A stretch of DNA of 64,000 nucleotides, from contig NZ_WUCC01000010.1 of NCBI RefSeq assembly GCF_009807095.1, positions 1 to 64,000 on the forward strand, read 5' to 3'. Below are positions 1 through 13,505 of this stretch, one piece after another. The DNA comes from Rathayibacter sp. VKM Ac-2754 (GTDB lineage: Bacteria > Actinomycetota > Actinomycetes > Actinomycetales > Microbacteriaceae). The stretch's first letter is position 1, and every line of letters starts with the position of its first letter. Under the pieces are notes generated by a model. The model worked only from the letters and a program-made list of their open reading frames with translations, was not told the DNA's origin and did not search any database. The position numbers and the translations under genes are program-made.

Positions 1-94
1 CCATCGGAGCCGAAGCTCTCGATTTGATTGTGGCTGCCATTCGGGTTACGCTTGTCAGAACCGAAGCTCTGCGCGCCGCCGTGGCAACTTGTAT

Positions 95-427
95 AACTTA
101 GCACATCCGCTCGCCGTGTCAAATCGGCGACTCCGTGATGCTCAGCGTCACGACCCGGAGGTCGAAGCGCCACATCGTGCGCCATGCAGTGCCTTGAAGC
201 ACCGTCTGCCGCACCGAAGCCCGGACCAGTGGTCCAGCGGAGGCTTTACATCGTACGCTCACGATCCGTTCCCATCAAGAGGCGAACCTCTAACAAGGTG
301 TGGAGTGAGGGGATGGTCCCCGCTTGAGGTGGGCCAGCGGGTCTCGACGCTCTGCGTCCGACTCTCGCTCGCCGCTCCTTTGGGGTGACGAGGAGTTACA
401 TTACGTCGATGTTTCGCGGGTCTGCAA
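95..427 (-). promoter_or_regulatory. Tandem leftward promoters, probably of an rRNA operon beyond the left edge
   Basis: Three promoter-like pairs read on the minus strand. The outermost is TTGCAG (422-427) with TAATGT (398-403), 18 bp apart. The middle is TTGATG (273-278) with TACGAT (250-255), 17 bp apart. The innermost is TTGACA (117-122) with TAAGTT (95-100), 16 bp apart. No protein gene is supported in 1-462. Tandem strong promoters after tyrS are expected ahead of a 16S rRNA gene in this group, but that gene lies outside the window, so the target is inferred. A 10-bp direct repeat CCGAAGCTCT (10-19 and 61-70) lies in the presumed leader. Confidence 0.55.
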
Positions 428-438
428 ATCGCTCGCGG

Positions 439-457
439 CCCGGGCGTGTCGCCCGGG
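439..457 (-). terminator. Hairpin after tyrS
   Basis: CCCGGGCG (439-446) and CGCCCGGG (450-457) form a perfect 8-bp stem with a 3-nt loop, 5 nt beyond the tyrS stop. The following bases on the minus strand have no real T-tract, so termination may be partial or rely on the stem alone. Confidence 0.5.
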
Positions 458-462
458 GGCGC

Positions 463-1773
463 CTAGCGGACGAAGGCTCCCGCGAAGCTCTTCTTGCCCC
501 GGCGAAGCACGGCGATGCCGTCGATCAGCGGGAGATCGCCGAGGACGAGCGAGTCCTCCGAGACCACGACGTTGTTCACCGAGAGCCCTCCCTGCGCGAG
601 GGCGCGGCGGGCCTCCCCCAGGCTCGCGACGAGTCGCGTCTCGAGGAAGGCCTGCAGCACGGGTGCCGCGGGGTCGACCTCGACGGTCGCAACCGCCTCG
701 AGCGCACCGCGGAGGATGACCGGATCGATGCCGACCAGCGAGCCGCGTCCGAAGAGCGCGGCCGACGCGTCGACCACCGCCTGCGTCACCTCGTCCCCGT
801 GCACGAGAGACGTCACCTCCCAGGCGAGGGCACGCTGGGCCTCCCGCTTGAAGGGCGCATCGAGGCCGGCCTGCTCGAGCCGCTCGATCTCGACGCGGGG
901 CAGGAAGGTGAAGACCTTGAGGCGGTCGATCGCATCGCGGTCGTCGGTGTTGAGCCAGAACTGGTAGAACGCGTACGGGCTCGTCAGCTCGGGATCGAGC
1001 CAGACGGCGTTGCCCTCGCTCTTGCCGAACTTGGTCCCGTCGCTGTTCATCACCAGGGGCGTGCCGATGGCGTGCACCGACACCCCCTCGGTGCGGTGGA
1101 TCAGATCCGTCCCGCTGGTGAGGTTGCCCCACTGGTCGCTGCCACCCGTCTGCAGGACGCAGCCGTACTGGCGGTAGAGCTCGAGGTAGTCGAGCCCCTG
1201 CAGGATCTGGTAGCTGAACTCCGTGTAGCTGATGCCGGCGTCCGAATTCAGGCGCGCGCTGACCGCGTCCTTCTTGAGCATCGTGCCGACCCGGAAGTGC
1301 TTGCCGATCTCGCGCAGGAAGTCGATCGCCGAGAGCGGCGCCGTCCAGTCGAGGTTGTTCACCAGGCGCATCGGATTGTCGCCGTCGACCGCCAGGAACC
1401 GCGAGACCTGCGCCTGCAGCCGGGCCACCCAGTCGAGCACCGTCTCGCGCGGGGTCAGAGTGCGCTCCGCGGTGGGCCGGGGATCGCCGATCAGTCCGGT
1501 CGATCCGCCGACGAGGCCCAGCGGTCGGTGGCCGGCGAGCTGCAGCCGGCGCATCAGGATCAGCTGGACGAGATTGCCGAGGTGGAGGCTGGGCGCCGTC
1601 GGGTCGAATCCGCAGTAGTAGGTGATCGGCTCGCCTGCGAGCAGGTCGCGGAGTGCCGCGCGATCGGTGGAGACGTGGACGGAACCGCGCCACAGCAGCT
1701 CGTCCCAGACGGTCTCGAAGGACGCGTCCAGCGCGGGGGGCGTCGAGGATCCTCGGGGCGTCTCGTCGGTCAC
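463..1773 (-). CDS. tyrS: Tyrosyl-tRNA synthetase
   Basis: Charges tRNA-Tyr with tyrosine in the cytoplasm. The 436-residue protein has the class I signature HLGN at residues 64-67 (HIGH-type) and KFGKS at 248-252 (KMSKS-type), with the tyrosine-site segment TYYCGFDPTAP near 51-61. The C-terminal ~65 residues look like an S4 RNA-binding domain. The chosen start is GTG at 1773 (VTDETPRG), which gives the usual TyrRS length; a purine-rich GGAGA lies just upstream. The gene is followed by a hairpin and then by the presumed rRNA promoter region, a gene order familiar in Actinobacteria. Confidence 0.96.
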   Translation of the reverse strand: MTDETPRGSSTPPALDASFETVWDELLWRGSVHVSTDRAALRDLLAGEPITYYCGFDPTAPSLHLGNLVQLILMRRLQLAGHRPLGLVGGSTGLIGDPRPTAERTLTPRETVLDWVARLQAQVSRFLAVDGDNPMRLVNNLDWTAPLSAIDFLREIGKHFRVGTMLKKDAVSARLNSDAGISYTEFSYQILQGLDYLELYRQYGCVLQTGGSDQWGNLTSGTDLIHRTEGVSVHAIGTPLVMNSDGTKFGKSEGNAVWLDPELTSPYAFYQFWLNTDDRDAIDRLKVFTFLPRVEIERLEQAGLDAPFKREAQRALAWEVTSLVHGDEVTQAVVDASAALFGRGSLVGIDPVILRGALEAVATVEVDPAAPVLQAFLETRLVASLGEARRALAQGGLSVNNVVVSEDSLVLGDLPLIDGIAVLRRGKKSFAGAFVR

Positions 1774-1829
1774 TCTCCGAGGGTACCGCGGAGTGCGCCG
1801 ACTCCCCCGCGAGAGTGAAGTCCACAGGC

Positions 1830-1862
1830 TTGATTGCGGCAGATCAAGTCTCGATACTTGAT
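1830..1862 (+). promoter_or_regulatory. satD promoter with overlapping palindromic operator
   Basis: A good promoter is visible: TTGATT (1830-1835), 17-bp spacer, GATACT (1853-1858). Across it lies ATCAAGTCTCGATACTTGAT (1843-1862), a perfect inverted repeat with 7-bp arms and a 6-bp centre. A further CTTGAT half-site at 1829-1834 pairs with ATCAAG at 1843-1848 across 8 bp, the same spacing as between 1843-1848 and 1857-1862. The three half-sites therefore sit 14 bp apart in alternating orientation and cover both -35 and -10. This is the layout of a repressor operator; the regulator is unknown. Confidence 0.65.
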
Positions 1863-1875
1863 GCGGAGGTGCTCC

Positions 1876-2511
1876 ATGTTCGTCATCACTGCCGACCAGC
1901 GCGACAGCCGCCACGACGACGACCGGGTCGATCGCGTGATCACCGGTCTGCTCGAGACGCAGCGCGACGCCTTCGTCCTGCCCCCCGAGCGGACGGCGGG
2001 CGACGAGTTCCAGTTCGTCCTCGATCGGGCCGACGCCGCCGTCGAGGTGGTGCTGGCCCTGCACCGGGAGGCGCACTGGAGCATCGGCCTGGGCGTCGGG
2101 CGGATCGAGCGCCCCCTCCCCGCGACGACCCGCGCCGCCCGCGGCGAGGCGTACTTCGCGGCGCGCCGGGCCGTCGAGGCCGCGAAGAACCGGCAGAGCA
2201 GGTTCTCGCTCGACCCCGACGCCCCGGCCGCCCCCTTCCCCTCGATCGCCGACGCCCAGGCGCTGCTGGACCCGCTGCTCCACCTGCGCGACTCGCGCAC
2301 AGCCGCCGGCTGGCAGATCGTCGACCTCCTCGACTCCGGCCGCACGCAGAAGGAGGCCGCCGAGCACCTCGCCATCAGCCCCCAGGCCGTGAGCCTGCGG
2401 GTGCGCGCGGCCGACGCCCGGCTCGACGGACCCACCGCGGAGGCACTCGCCCGCCTGCTGACGGTGGTCGACCGTACGCTCGACCCCATCGACGAGAGGA
2501 ACGAGCGATGA
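1876..2511 (+). CDS. satD: SatD-like protein with C-terminal helix-turn-helix
   Basis: The 211-residue protein begins MFVITADQRDSR, close to the start of SatD-family proteins, which open with a strand-Asp-x-x-x-Ser pattern. The middle (GDEFQFVL, then SIGLGVG and ARGEAYFAARRA) is also SatD-like. Residues ~155-190 contain a helix-turn-helix candidate (TQKEAAEHLAISPQAVSLR). SatD was named in a streptococcal acid-tolerance operon and its biochemical role is unknown. The ATG at 1876 is preferred because GGAGG lies 6 nt upstream. The stop overlaps the next gene's start (ATGA, 2508-2511), so the two products are probably made together. The palindromic operator upstream may be bound by SatD itself, which is inference. 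Confidence 0.72.
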   Translation: MFVITADQRDSRHDDDRVDRVITGLLETQRDAFVLPPERTAGDEFQFVLDRADAAVEVVLALHREAHWSIGLGVGRIERPLPATTRAARGEAYFAARRAVEAAKNRQSRFSLDPDAPAAPFPSIADAQALLDPLLHLRDSRTAAGWQIVDLLDSGRTQKEAAEHLAISPQAVSLRVRAADARLDGPTAEALARLLTVVDRTLDPIDERNER

Positions 2512-3143
2512 CGGTGCTCCCCGCTTCCCTGACCAGCACAGTGGCGGCCACGGTGCAGTCCGTCTCCTGGACGGGCGTGGTGCTCGCCCTCGTCGCCGGG
2601 CTCGTCGGCGCGGTGCTCGCCGTCCGACTGCGCCGCCCCCCTCTCGCCTGGATCAGCGTCGGAGCGACAACGGCCGCCTTCCTCCTCACCGGCCTCGCCG
2701 GCTCCTCGGCTCCGGTGCCGCTGGTGCTCGCCGTCGCCGCGCTCGCCTTCGCGATCGCCGTGATCGGGGGCGGCCCGGTCGTGCTGATGACGCTCGACCT
2801 CGCCACGACGGACTCCCGGAGCGGCACCCACGGCGGGATCATCATCGCGGGACCGCCCTCGCGCGCCTCCTCCGCCGCGGGGTCGCCGAGCGCGATCGGC
2901 CAGCCCATCGAGGTGCTGCGGGGCGGGACCACCATCGGCCTGCTCGAGCGGATCGCGACGGCCGGTGCTCTCATGAGCGGACTGCCCGAGGGCGTGGCGG
3001 TCGTCGTGGCGGTGAAGGGCGTCGGCCGCTTCAGCGAGCTCGCGTCACCCGAGGCGCGCGAGCGGTTCATCATCGGGACGCTCGCGAGCCTCGCCTGGTC
3101 GGCCGCGCTCGGGACGCTCGCCCGGATCTATCTCGCCGGCTGA
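2508..3143 (+). CDS. Five-helix membrane protein coupled to satD
   Basis: A 211-residue integral membrane protein. Hydrophobic segments are near residues 21-42, 50-68, 74-98, 145-168 and 185-205, with a hydrophilic Ser/Gly-rich loop between the third and fourth. The C-terminal part carries LLER, then [12 protein letters not shown], then [11 protein letters not shown]. From memory this resembles the C-terminal domain of membrane proteins usually paired with SatD in Firmicutes (DUF3307-type proteins), but the N-terminal domain differs. It is translationally coupled to satD by a 4-nt overlap. Its 3' end overlaps the convergent glycosylase gene by 16 nt. Substrate or partner is unknown. Confidence 0.75.
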   Translation: MTVLPASLTSTVAATVQSVSWTGVVLALVAGLVGAVLAVRLRRPPLAWISVGATTAAFLLTGLAGSSAPVPLVLAVAALAFAIAVIGGGPVVLMTLDLATTDSRSGTHGGIIIAGPPSRASSAAGSPSAIGQPIEVLRGGTTIGLLERIATAGALMSGLPEGVAVVVAVKGVGRFSELASPEARERFIIGTLASLAWSAALGTLARIYLAG

Positions 3144-3760
3144 TCTCCGGCGGCGCAGCGGGGCACCGCGCGCCGGTACGGCGACACCGTCGGCTCCCCC
3201 TCCAGGTGGAACCGCCACGGGTACTCGGCACCGCCGCCCGCGCCGGACACCCCTGTCCGGACCGTGGAGACCACGGTGCCGAGGCGATCGGGAGGCAGCA
3301 GCTCGAAGGACCGCTCCATCGGATCCCCCGACTCGGCGAGCAGGACGCCGAGCGCCTTCGCGAGTCGCGCGGGGCCCCGGGCCAGATCCCGCGCGGGAAC
3401 GGCTCCACGGCGCTCGCGAGCGAGCTCCTCGCCCACGACGATCTCGCCCGCGCGCAGCAGCACCGCCGAGGCGGCGCCCTCCGGAGCGCAGACGAGGTTG
3501 AGGCAGGTGTGCATCCCGTAGGTGAAGTAGGCGTACACCGTGCCGGGCGGCCCGAACATCGGCAGGGTGCGCTTCGTCGGTCCGCGGAAGCTGTGCGACC
3601 CCGGGTCGACGCCCGGGCCGAGGTAGGCCTCGACCTCGGTGAGGCGCACGCCGACCACTCCGTCCGCCGTCCGATGGAGCAGCGTGCAGCCCAGCAGATC
3701 GGGCGCGACCTCCAGCGCCGACAGCGACAGATCCGGCAGCGCTGCCTTCGACGAGGTCAC
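3128..3760 (-). CDS. mpg: DNA-3-methyladenine glycosylase (AAG/MPG family)
   Basis: Excises alkylated purines (3-methyladenine, hypoxanthine) to begin base excision repair. The 210-residue sequence has the family landmarks: an early ASDLLG-like segment (APDLLGCTL), [15 protein letters not shown] with the catalytic Glu, [20 protein letters not shown], and [11 protein letters not shown]. Length fits bacterial AAG proteins. The start is GTG at 3760. It lies 18 nt downstream of the small membrane protein gene at the end of the arginine operon, so it may be co-transcribed. It is convergent with, and overlaps by 16 nt, the satD-linked membrane gene. Confidence 0.92.
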   Translation of the reverse strand: MTSSKAALPDLSLSALEVAPDLLGCTLLHRTADGVVGVRLTEVEAYLGPGVDPGSHSFRGPTKRTLPMFGPPGTVYAYFTYGMHTCLNLVCAPEGAASAVLLRAGEIVVGEELARERRGAVPARDLARGPARLAKALGVLLAESGDPMERSFELLPPDRLGTVVSTVRTGVSGAGGGAEYPWRFHLEGEPTVSPYRRAVPRCAAGDQPAR

Positions 3761-3778
3761 GACGACGCGGACCGCACG

Positions 3779-7671
<3,893 letters not shown>

Positions 7672-7765
7672 CTGTCGAGCCTTTCGATCGGAGCGGTCCG
7701 GCCTCGTGGGCCGTCGGTGCGCCGCCCGGTGTCGGGTGGGCGCTCGGAGCCGGGGCCGCTGCGGA

Positions 7766-8710
7766 TCAGCGGCCCGACATTCGCTCCCGGTTCGGGCTCG
7801 CGACGACCTCGGTGCCGATCCCCTCGGAGGTGAAGACCTCGAGGAGGATCGAGTGCGGCACGCGGCCGTCGATGATGGCGGCCTTGGGCACTCCGCCGAG
7901 CACCGCGTCGAGGCACGCGGTCATCTTGGGGATCATCCCCGACTCGAGCGAGGGCAGCAGGGCCGTCAGCTCGTCCGACGACAGGTGCGAGACGAGGGAG
8001 TCGCGGTTCGGCCAGTCGGAGTAGAGACCGGCGACATCGGTGAGGATGACGAGCTTCTCGGCGCCGAGGGCGACGGCGAGTGCCGCGGCGGCGGCATCCG
8101 CGTTGACGTTCAGCGACTGCGTCGGGTCGTCGGCGTCGGGCGCGATCGACGAGACCACCGGGATCCGGCCCGCCTCGAGCTGTGCGAGGACCGCGGCCGG
8201 ATCGACCGCGACGACATCGCCCACCAGCCCCAGGTCGTGCTCGACCCCGTCGAGGACGACACCGCGCCGGCGGCCGACGAAGAGACCCGCGTCCTCTCCC
8301 GAGATCCCGGCGGAGAGCGGGCCGTGCTCGTTGATCCTGCGGACGATGTCGCGGCTGATGCTGCCCGTCAGCACCATCCGCACGACCTCCATGGCCTCGG
8401 GGCTCGTCACGCGGTAGCCGCCGCGGAACTCGCTGGCGATCCCGAGCCGGTCGAGCATCGTCGAGATCTGCGGACCACCGCCGTGCACGACGACGGGTCG
8501 GATCCCGGCGTAGCGCAGATAGACGATGTCCTGCGCGAAGGCGCGCTGGAGCTCCTCGGAGACCATCGCGTTGCCGCCGAACTTGATGACCATGGTGCGG
8601 CCGTGGAATCGCTGCAGCCACGGCAGGGCCTCGATCAGCGTCCCGGCCTTGACGGCGGCGGCCTCGCGGAGCGCCAGGCCCTCGGCCTCTGTGAGATTCT
8701 CGTCGGTCAT
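7766..8710 (-). CDS. argB: Acetylglutamate kinase
   Basis: Phosphorylates N-acetylglutamate, the controlled step in bacteria that recycle acetyl groups through ArgJ. The 314-residue protein has the amino-acid-kinase KFGGNAM segment near 43-49, then HGGGPQI near 76-82, and late motifs [12 protein letters not shown] and GMIPKM. The N-terminal helix ([21 protein letters not shown]) is of the kind seen in arginine-inhibited hexameric enzymes, so feedback inhibition by arginine is likely, though inferred. It starts 7 nt after argJ ends. Confidence 0.96.
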   Translation of the reverse strand: MTDENLTEAEGLALREAAAVKAGTLIEALPWLQRFHGRTMVIKFGGNAMVSEELQRAFAQDIVYLRYAGIRPVVVHGGGPQISTMLDRLGIASEFRGGYRVTSPEAMEVVRMVLTGSISRDIVRRINEHGPLSAGISGEDAGLFVGRRRGVVLDGVEHDLGLVGDVVAVDPAAVLAQLEAGRIPVVSSIAPDADDPTQSLNVNADAAAAALAVALGAEKLVILTDVAGLYSDWPNRDSLVSHLSSDELTALLPSLESGMIPKMTACLDAVLGGVPKAAIIDGRVPHSILLEVFTSEGIGTEVVASPNRERMSGR

Positions 8711-8717
8711 CGGATCC

Positions 8718-9884
8718 TCAGCTCGAGTAGGCCGAGTTCTCGTGCACGTAGTCGTGCGTGAGGTCGTTGGTCCAGATCGTCGCGGTGGCGTCGCCGGCGT
8801 GCAGGTCGATGTCGACCGCCACCTTCCGCGGAGACAGGTCGACGAGGTCGCGGCTCTCGAAGGGCTCGCCGGCCCGGCAGACCTGGACGCCGTTCATCGC
8901 GACGTCGATCCCGTACGGGTCGAACTCGGCGTCGGTGGTGCCGACCGCCGCCAGCACCCGACCCCAGTTGGGGTCGTTGCCGAAGATGGCGGCCTTGAAG
9001 AGGTTGCTCCGCGAGACGGCCCGCGCGACCACGACGGCCTCGTCCTCGGAGGCCGCGTTCACGACGCGGATCGCGACGTCGTGAGCGGCACCCTCGGCGT
9101 CGGCCTGCAGCTGCAGGGTGAGGTCGCGGCAGACCTCGGTCAGGGCGGCGGTGAAGGCGTCGGCGTCGGGCGTCACTCCGCTCGCGCCGCTCGCGAGGAG
9201 GGCGACGGTGTCGTTCGTCGACATGCAGCCGTCGGAGTCGAGGCGGTCGAAGGTCACGCGCGTCGAGGCGCGGAGGGCGGCATCGAGCTCGGCGGGCTCG
9301 AGTGCGGCATCGGTCGTGATGACGACCAGCATCGTCGCGAGGCCCGGCGCGAGCATTCCGGCGCCCTTGGCCATGCCGCCGATGCTCCAGCCCTGCTCGG
9401 AGCGGACGGTCGCCTGCTTGGGGACCGTGTCGGTGGTCATGATCGCGCGCGCGGCGGCCTCGCCGTCGTCGATGCCGGTGGCGCCCGCGAGCGATGCGGC
9501 CGCCTCCGTCACTCCGCCCGTGAGCTTGCCGAGGTCGAGCTGATCGCCGATGAGGCCCGTCGAGCAGACCAGGACGTCGACCGCGGAGACGCCGAGCGCT
9601 CCGCCGACGGCCTCGGCCGTGCCGTGGGTGACCTGGAAGCCCTGGGCGCCCGTGTAGCAGTTGGCGCCTCCGGAGTTGAGGACGATCGCGGAGACGATGC
9701 CGTCGCGCATGACCTGCTCGCTCCACAGCACCGGGTTGGCCTTGCAGCGGTTGCTGGTGAACACCGCGGCCGCACTCTGGAGCGGACCGAGGTTGCGGAC
9801 GAGCGCCAGGTCGCGCGCGCCCGTCGACTTGAGGCCCGCGACGACGCCCGCGGCCTCGAATCCTGCTGCTGCAGTGACGCTCAC
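8718..9884 (-). CDS. argJ: Bifunctional ornithine acetyltransferase / N-acetylglutamate synthase
   Basis: Recycles the acetyl group from N-acetylornithine to glutamate. The 388-residue precursor contains [16 protein letters not shown]; family enzymes self-cleave before the Thr of ATML to give alpha and beta chains, with that Thr as nucleophile. FGNDPNWGR, a late signature, is also present. The chosen start is GTG at 9884, whose first four bases (GTGA) overlap the argC stop. Frame analysis upstream of that point only runs back through argC, so a longer protein is not credible. Confidence 0.96.
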   Translation of the reverse strand: MSVTAAAGFEAAGVVAGLKSTGARDLALVRNLGPLQSAAAVFTSNRCKANPVLWSEQVMRDGIVSAIVLNSGGANCYTGAQGFQVTHGTAEAVGGALGVSAVDVLVCSTGLIGDQLDLGKLTGGVTEAAASLAGATGIDDGEAAARAIMTTDTVPKQATVRSEQGWSIGGMAKGAGMLAPGLATMLVVITTDAALEPAELDAALRASTRVTFDRLDSDGCMSTNDTVALLASGASGVTPDADAFTAALTEVCRDLTLQLQADAEGAAHDVAIRVVNAASEDEAVVVARAVSRSNLFKAAIFGNDPNWGRVLAAVGTTDAEFDPYGIDVAMNGVQVCRAGEPFESRDLVDLSPRKVAVDIDLHAGDATATIWTNDLTHDYVHENSAYSS

Positions 9885-10930
9885 GGCGCGACTCCGTTCA
9901 CACTGAGGCCGAGGGACTCGGGGAGGCCCAGGGCGATGTTGGTCGACTGGATCGCGGCACCCGCGGTGCCCTTGACGAGGTTGTCGATCGCGGTCACGAC
10001 GACGACTCGGCGGGCGCGCTCGTCGACGGCCAGTCCGATCAGGGCCGTGTTCGCGCCGACGACGTCCGCCGTCCGCGGGAAGGACCCCGCCGGGAGCAGT
10101 TGGACGAAGGTCTCGTCGCCGTAGGCCGCCTCCCAGGCCGCCCGCACATCGGCCGCGGAGACCCCGGGCGCGAGGCGAGCGGCCGAGGTCGCGAGGATCC
10201 CCCGCGACATCGGCACGAGGACCGGGGTGAACGAGATCGAGACCGGGCCGGCGCCGGCGAGCGCGAGGTTCTGCCGGATCTCGGGGTTGTGGCGGTGACC
10301 GCCCCCCACTCCGTAGGCGTGCGCGGAGCCGAGCAGCTCGCTCGCGAGGAGGTCGGTGCGCAGGCTCTTGCCCGCACCCGACGGCCCGACGGCCAGCACC
10401 GAGACGAGATCGCCGGGCTCGATGACCCCGGCGTGGAGGCCCGGCGCGAGGCCGAGCGTGATCGCGGTGACGTTGCAGCCGGGCACGGCGATGCGCCGCG
10501 CGCCGGCCAGGGCGTCGCGCTGCTTGCGTCCGCCCCCGGCCAGGAGGAGCTCGGGGAGCCCGTACGGCCACGCGCCGGCGAACTCGCCGCCGTAGTAGTC
10601 GGCCCAGTCCTGCTCGTCGGTCAGCCGGTGGTCGGCACCGCAGTCGACGACGAGGACGTCGTCGGGCAGCGTCGCGGTGATGGCTCCGGATGCGCCGTGC
10701 GGCAGCGCGAGGAAGACGACGTCGTGCCCGGCGAGGTTCTCGGTCGTGGTGTCGACGAGGACGAGATCGCGGAGCGAGCGCAGGTGCGGCTGCACCGCGA
10801 CCAGGGGCTGCCCGGCGTTGGAGTGCGCCGTCACCGTGCGCACCTCGAACTCGGGATGGTCGGCGAGCAGGCGCAGCAGCTCGCCGCCCGCGTACCCGCT
10901 CGCTCCGGCCACCGCCACGGAAAAAGTCAT
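9881..10930 (-). CDS. argC: N-acetyl-gamma-glutamyl-phosphate reductase
   Basis: NADPH-dependent reduction of acetylglutamyl phosphate; first gene of the arginine operon. The 349-residue protein opens with the Rossmann motif [11 protein letters not shown] and has the catalytic cysteine in [10 protein letters not shown] near 149. The [10 protein letters not shown] block is also present. A TAGGCT hexamer lies 7 nt before the ATG (10938-10943), so the transcript may be leaderless; no good -35 is visible. Only 43 nt separate it from the pheT stop, so read-through from pheST is possible too. Confidence 0.96.
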   Translation of the reverse strand: MTFSVAVAGASGYAGGELLRLLADHPEFEVRTVTAHSNAGQPLVAVQPHLRSLRDLVLVDTTTENLAGHDVVFLALPHGASGAITATLPDDVLVVDCGADHRLTDEQDWADYYGGEFAGAWPYGLPELLLAGGGRKQRDALAGARRIAVPGCNVTAITLGLAPGLHAGVIEPGDLVSVLAVGPSGAGKSLRTDLLASELLGSAHAYGVGGGHRHNPEIRQNLALAGAGPVSISFTPVLVPMSRGILATSAARLAPGVSAADVRAAWEAAYGDETFVQLLPAGSFPRTADVVGANTALIGLAVDERARRVVVVTAIDNLVKGTAGAAIQSTNIALGLPESLGLSVNGVAP

Positions 10931-10973
10931 GCCCGAGAGCCTAGTCCGTGCGGGGGAACGGCTTCGCCGGGCA

Positions 10974-13505
10974 TCACTCCCTCAGCTGCGCGCCGAACCG
11001 GTCGGCGGCCACCGCGACTCCGCCCTGCTTAGCCGCCGTCGCCTCCGTCGCGGTCAGCGTGCGGTCGGCGGCACGGAAGCGCAGCGCGAAGGTGAGCGAC
11101 TTGGAGCCGGCCGGGACGCCGGCACCGCGGTAGTCGTCGACGAGGCGGATCGCCTCGAGCAGCTCCCCGGCCCCCTCCGCGACGGCCTCGGCGAGCGACG
11201 CGGCGGGCACCTCCGACGGCACGACCAGCGACAGGTCCTGCGTGGCCGCCGGGAGCGCGCCGACCGGTCGAGCGACGACGACACCGCCGGCGCGGGCGAT
11301 GACGGGGTCGAGGTCGAGCTCGACGACGGCCACCCGCCGGGGCAGGTCGAGCTCTTCGGCGAGCGAGGGCAGGAGCTCGCCGGCGTGACCGATCACCGCG
11401 CCGTCGAGCACGATCTCGGCGGTGCGGCCGGGGTGCAGCGCGGCGTGCGCGCCCTGCCGCACGACGAGGTCGACGCCACTGGCCGTCGACACCTCGCGGA
11501 CGACGTCGAGGGCGTCACGCCAATCGAAGTCGCGGGCGGCCACACCGGGCTGGCGCTCGACGGCGGCGCCGGTGAGCAGTGCCGCGACGTGCAGGGGCTG
11601 GGCGGGGATGCCGGCGTTCAGCTCGGCCTCCACCTCGGCCGAGGGTCGCACGGCGCCCCGGGGCAGCGCGCCCGAGCCGAACGGGCGGCCGGCCTCGGGG
11701 ACGAAGACGGAGCCGAGCTCGTAGAGCGCGAGGTCGGTCAGTCCGCGCGAGCGGTTGCGAGCCGCGATCTGCACGAGCCCGGGCAGCAGCGTGAGACGCA
11801 GCTGCGCGGCGGTCGCGTCGAGCGGGTTGGCCAGGGTGATCTGCTCGCGGGGCTCGCCGTCGACCGACCCGAGGCGGTCGTTGACCGCGCGCGAGAGGAA
11901 CGGGTACGAGAGCACCTCGGTGAGTCCGCTCGCGGCCAGGGTCTGGGCGACCGTCCGCCGCAGGCGCTGACCCGTAGTGAGACCGCGTCCTGGCGGCGCG
12001 ACCGGCAGCACCGAGGGGATGCGGTCGTACCCGGTGATCCGGGCGACCTCCTCGGCCAGAGTCGACTTGTCGGTGAGGTCGGGGCGCCAGCTCGGCGGAG
12101 TGACGAGCAGGCCCGAGCCGCCGACGTCGACGGAGGCGCCGATCTCGACCAGCGAGCCGCGGATCTCCTCCGGCGTGTACTCGACGCCGACGAGGCGGGA
12201 GACGTAGCCGTCGGGCAGCTCGATGACGGCCGCGTCGCGAGGATCGACGATCGTCGAGCCGAGCTCGTCGGCGGTGCCGCCCGCCAGCTCGACCAGCAGC
12301 TGGACCGCGCGTGCCGCGGCGACGGCGGCGACCAGCGGATCGACTCCGCGCTCGAAGCGCTTGGACGCCTCGCTCGGCAGCTTGTGCCGGCGGGCGGTCC
12401 GCGCGATCGACACCGGGTCGAAGTTGGCGGCCTCGAGGAGGACGTCGGTCGTCGCAGAGCCGATCTCGGTGCGCGCGCCGCCCATTACGCCGGCGAGCCC
12501 GACGGCTCCGCCCGCGTCCGCGATGACGAGGTCTTCGGCGTGAAGGCGCCGGATCTGCCCGTCGAGCGTCTCGAGGGTCTCCCCCGGCTCGGCACGGCGC
12601 ACGACGATGCCGCCCTGGAGGGCGTCGAGGTCGTAGCCGTGCAGCGGCTGGCCGAGCTCGAACATGACGTAGTTGGTGATGTCGACGATCAGCGAGATCG
12701 AGCGGACGCCGGCGAGGCGCAGGCGCGCGACCATCCAGGGCGGCGTCGGGCGGCTCGCGTCGACCCCTCGGACGACGCGGGTCACGAAGACGGAGGCGCC
12801 GTCACGACCGCGGATCGGCGCGTCGTCCTCGAGGGCGACCGGGAACACCGGCGCCGACTCGGAGCGCTCGGGCGCGGTGATCGCCAGCGCGGGATCGCGG
12901 AAGGAGGCGCCGGTCGCGTGGGCGTACTCGCGGGCGATGCCGCGGATCGAGAAGGCGTAGCCGCGGTCGGGGGTCACGTTGACCTCGACCGCCTCGTCGT
13001 CGAGCCCGAGGAGCGCGATGGCGTCGGTGCCCACCTCCGGGTCGATGCCGAGGCTCGCCAGACGGAGGATGCCGTCGTGGTCGTCGCCGAGACCCAGCTC
13101 GCGGCTCGACGCGATCATGCCGTCGGAGACGTGACCGTAGGTCTTCCGCGCCGAGATCGGGAACGGACCGGGGAGGACCGCACCGGGCAGCGACACGACG
13201 ACCTTGTCCCCGGCCGTGAAGTTGTGCGCGCCGCAGACGATGCCGCGGACGTCGCCGCCGCCGTCGGCCGCGAGAGCTCCCTCCGGAGCCACGCGCACGG
13301 TGCACCAGTTGATCGTCTTGCCGTTCTTCTGCGGCTCGGGGACGAGATCGAGGACCTCGCCGACCACCACGGGGCCGGTCACCTCGAAGCGGTGGACGTC
13401 CTCCTCCTCGAGACCGACCGACACGAGCGCCGCGTGGACGGCCTCGGTCGTGACTCCCTGCTCGAGGTCGACGTACTCGCCCAGCCAGCTCAGCGGGATG
13501 CGCAT
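10974..13505 (-). CDS. pheT: Phenylalanyl-tRNA synthetase beta chain
   Basis: Forms the alpha2-beta2 enzyme with PheS. The 843-residue protein begins [14 protein letters not shown], the conserved PheT start. Visible domains in order are a tRNA-binding OB-type region (~40-160), the B3/B4 editing region, B5, and a C-terminal FDX-ACB anticodon-binding domain (~750-843, from [12 protein letters not shown] to DRFGAQLRE). The ATG at 13505 shares one base with the pheS stop (TGATG), so translation is coupled. A long open frame continues on into the pheS region, but it lacks PheT similarity there. Confidence 0.96.
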   Translation of the reverse strand: MRIPLSWLGEYVDLEQGVTTEAVHAALVSVGLEEEDVHRFEVTGPVVVGEVLDLVPEPQKNGKTINWCTVRVAPEGALAADGGGDVRGIVCGAHNFTAGDKVVVSLPGAVLPGPFPISARKTYGHVSDGMIASSRELGLGDDHDGILRLASLGIDPEVGTDAIALLGLDDEAVEVNVTPDRGYAFSIRGIAREYAHATGASFRDPALAITAPERSESAPVFPVALEDDAPIRGRDGASVFVTRVVRGVDASRPTPPWMVARLRLAGVRSISLIVDITNYVMFELGQPLHGYDLDALQGGIVVRRAEPGETLETLDGQIRRLHAEDLVIADAGGAVGLAGVMGGARTEIGSATTDVLLEAANFDPVSIARTARRHKLPSEASKRFERGVDPLVAAVAAARAVQLLVELAGGTADELGSTIVDPRDAAVIELPDGYVSRLVGVEYTPEEIRGSLVEIGASVDVGGSGLLVTPPSWRPDLTDKSTLAEEVARITGYDRIPSVLPVAPPGRGLTTGQRLRRTVAQTLAASGLTEVLSYPFLSRAVNDRLGSVDGEPREQITLANPLDATAAQLRLTLLPGLVQIAARNRSRGLTDLALYELGSVFVPEAGRPFGSGALPRGAVRPSAEVEAELNAGIPAQPLHVAALLTGAAVERQPGVAARDFDWRDALDVVREVSTASGVDLVVRQGAHAALHPGRTAEIVLDGAVIGHAGELLPSLAEELDLPRRVAVVELDLDPVIARAGGVVVARPVGALPAATQDLSLVVPSEVPAASLAEAVAEGAGELLEAIRLVDDYRGAGVPAGSKSLTFALRFRAADRTLTATEATAAKQGGVAVAADRFGAQLRE

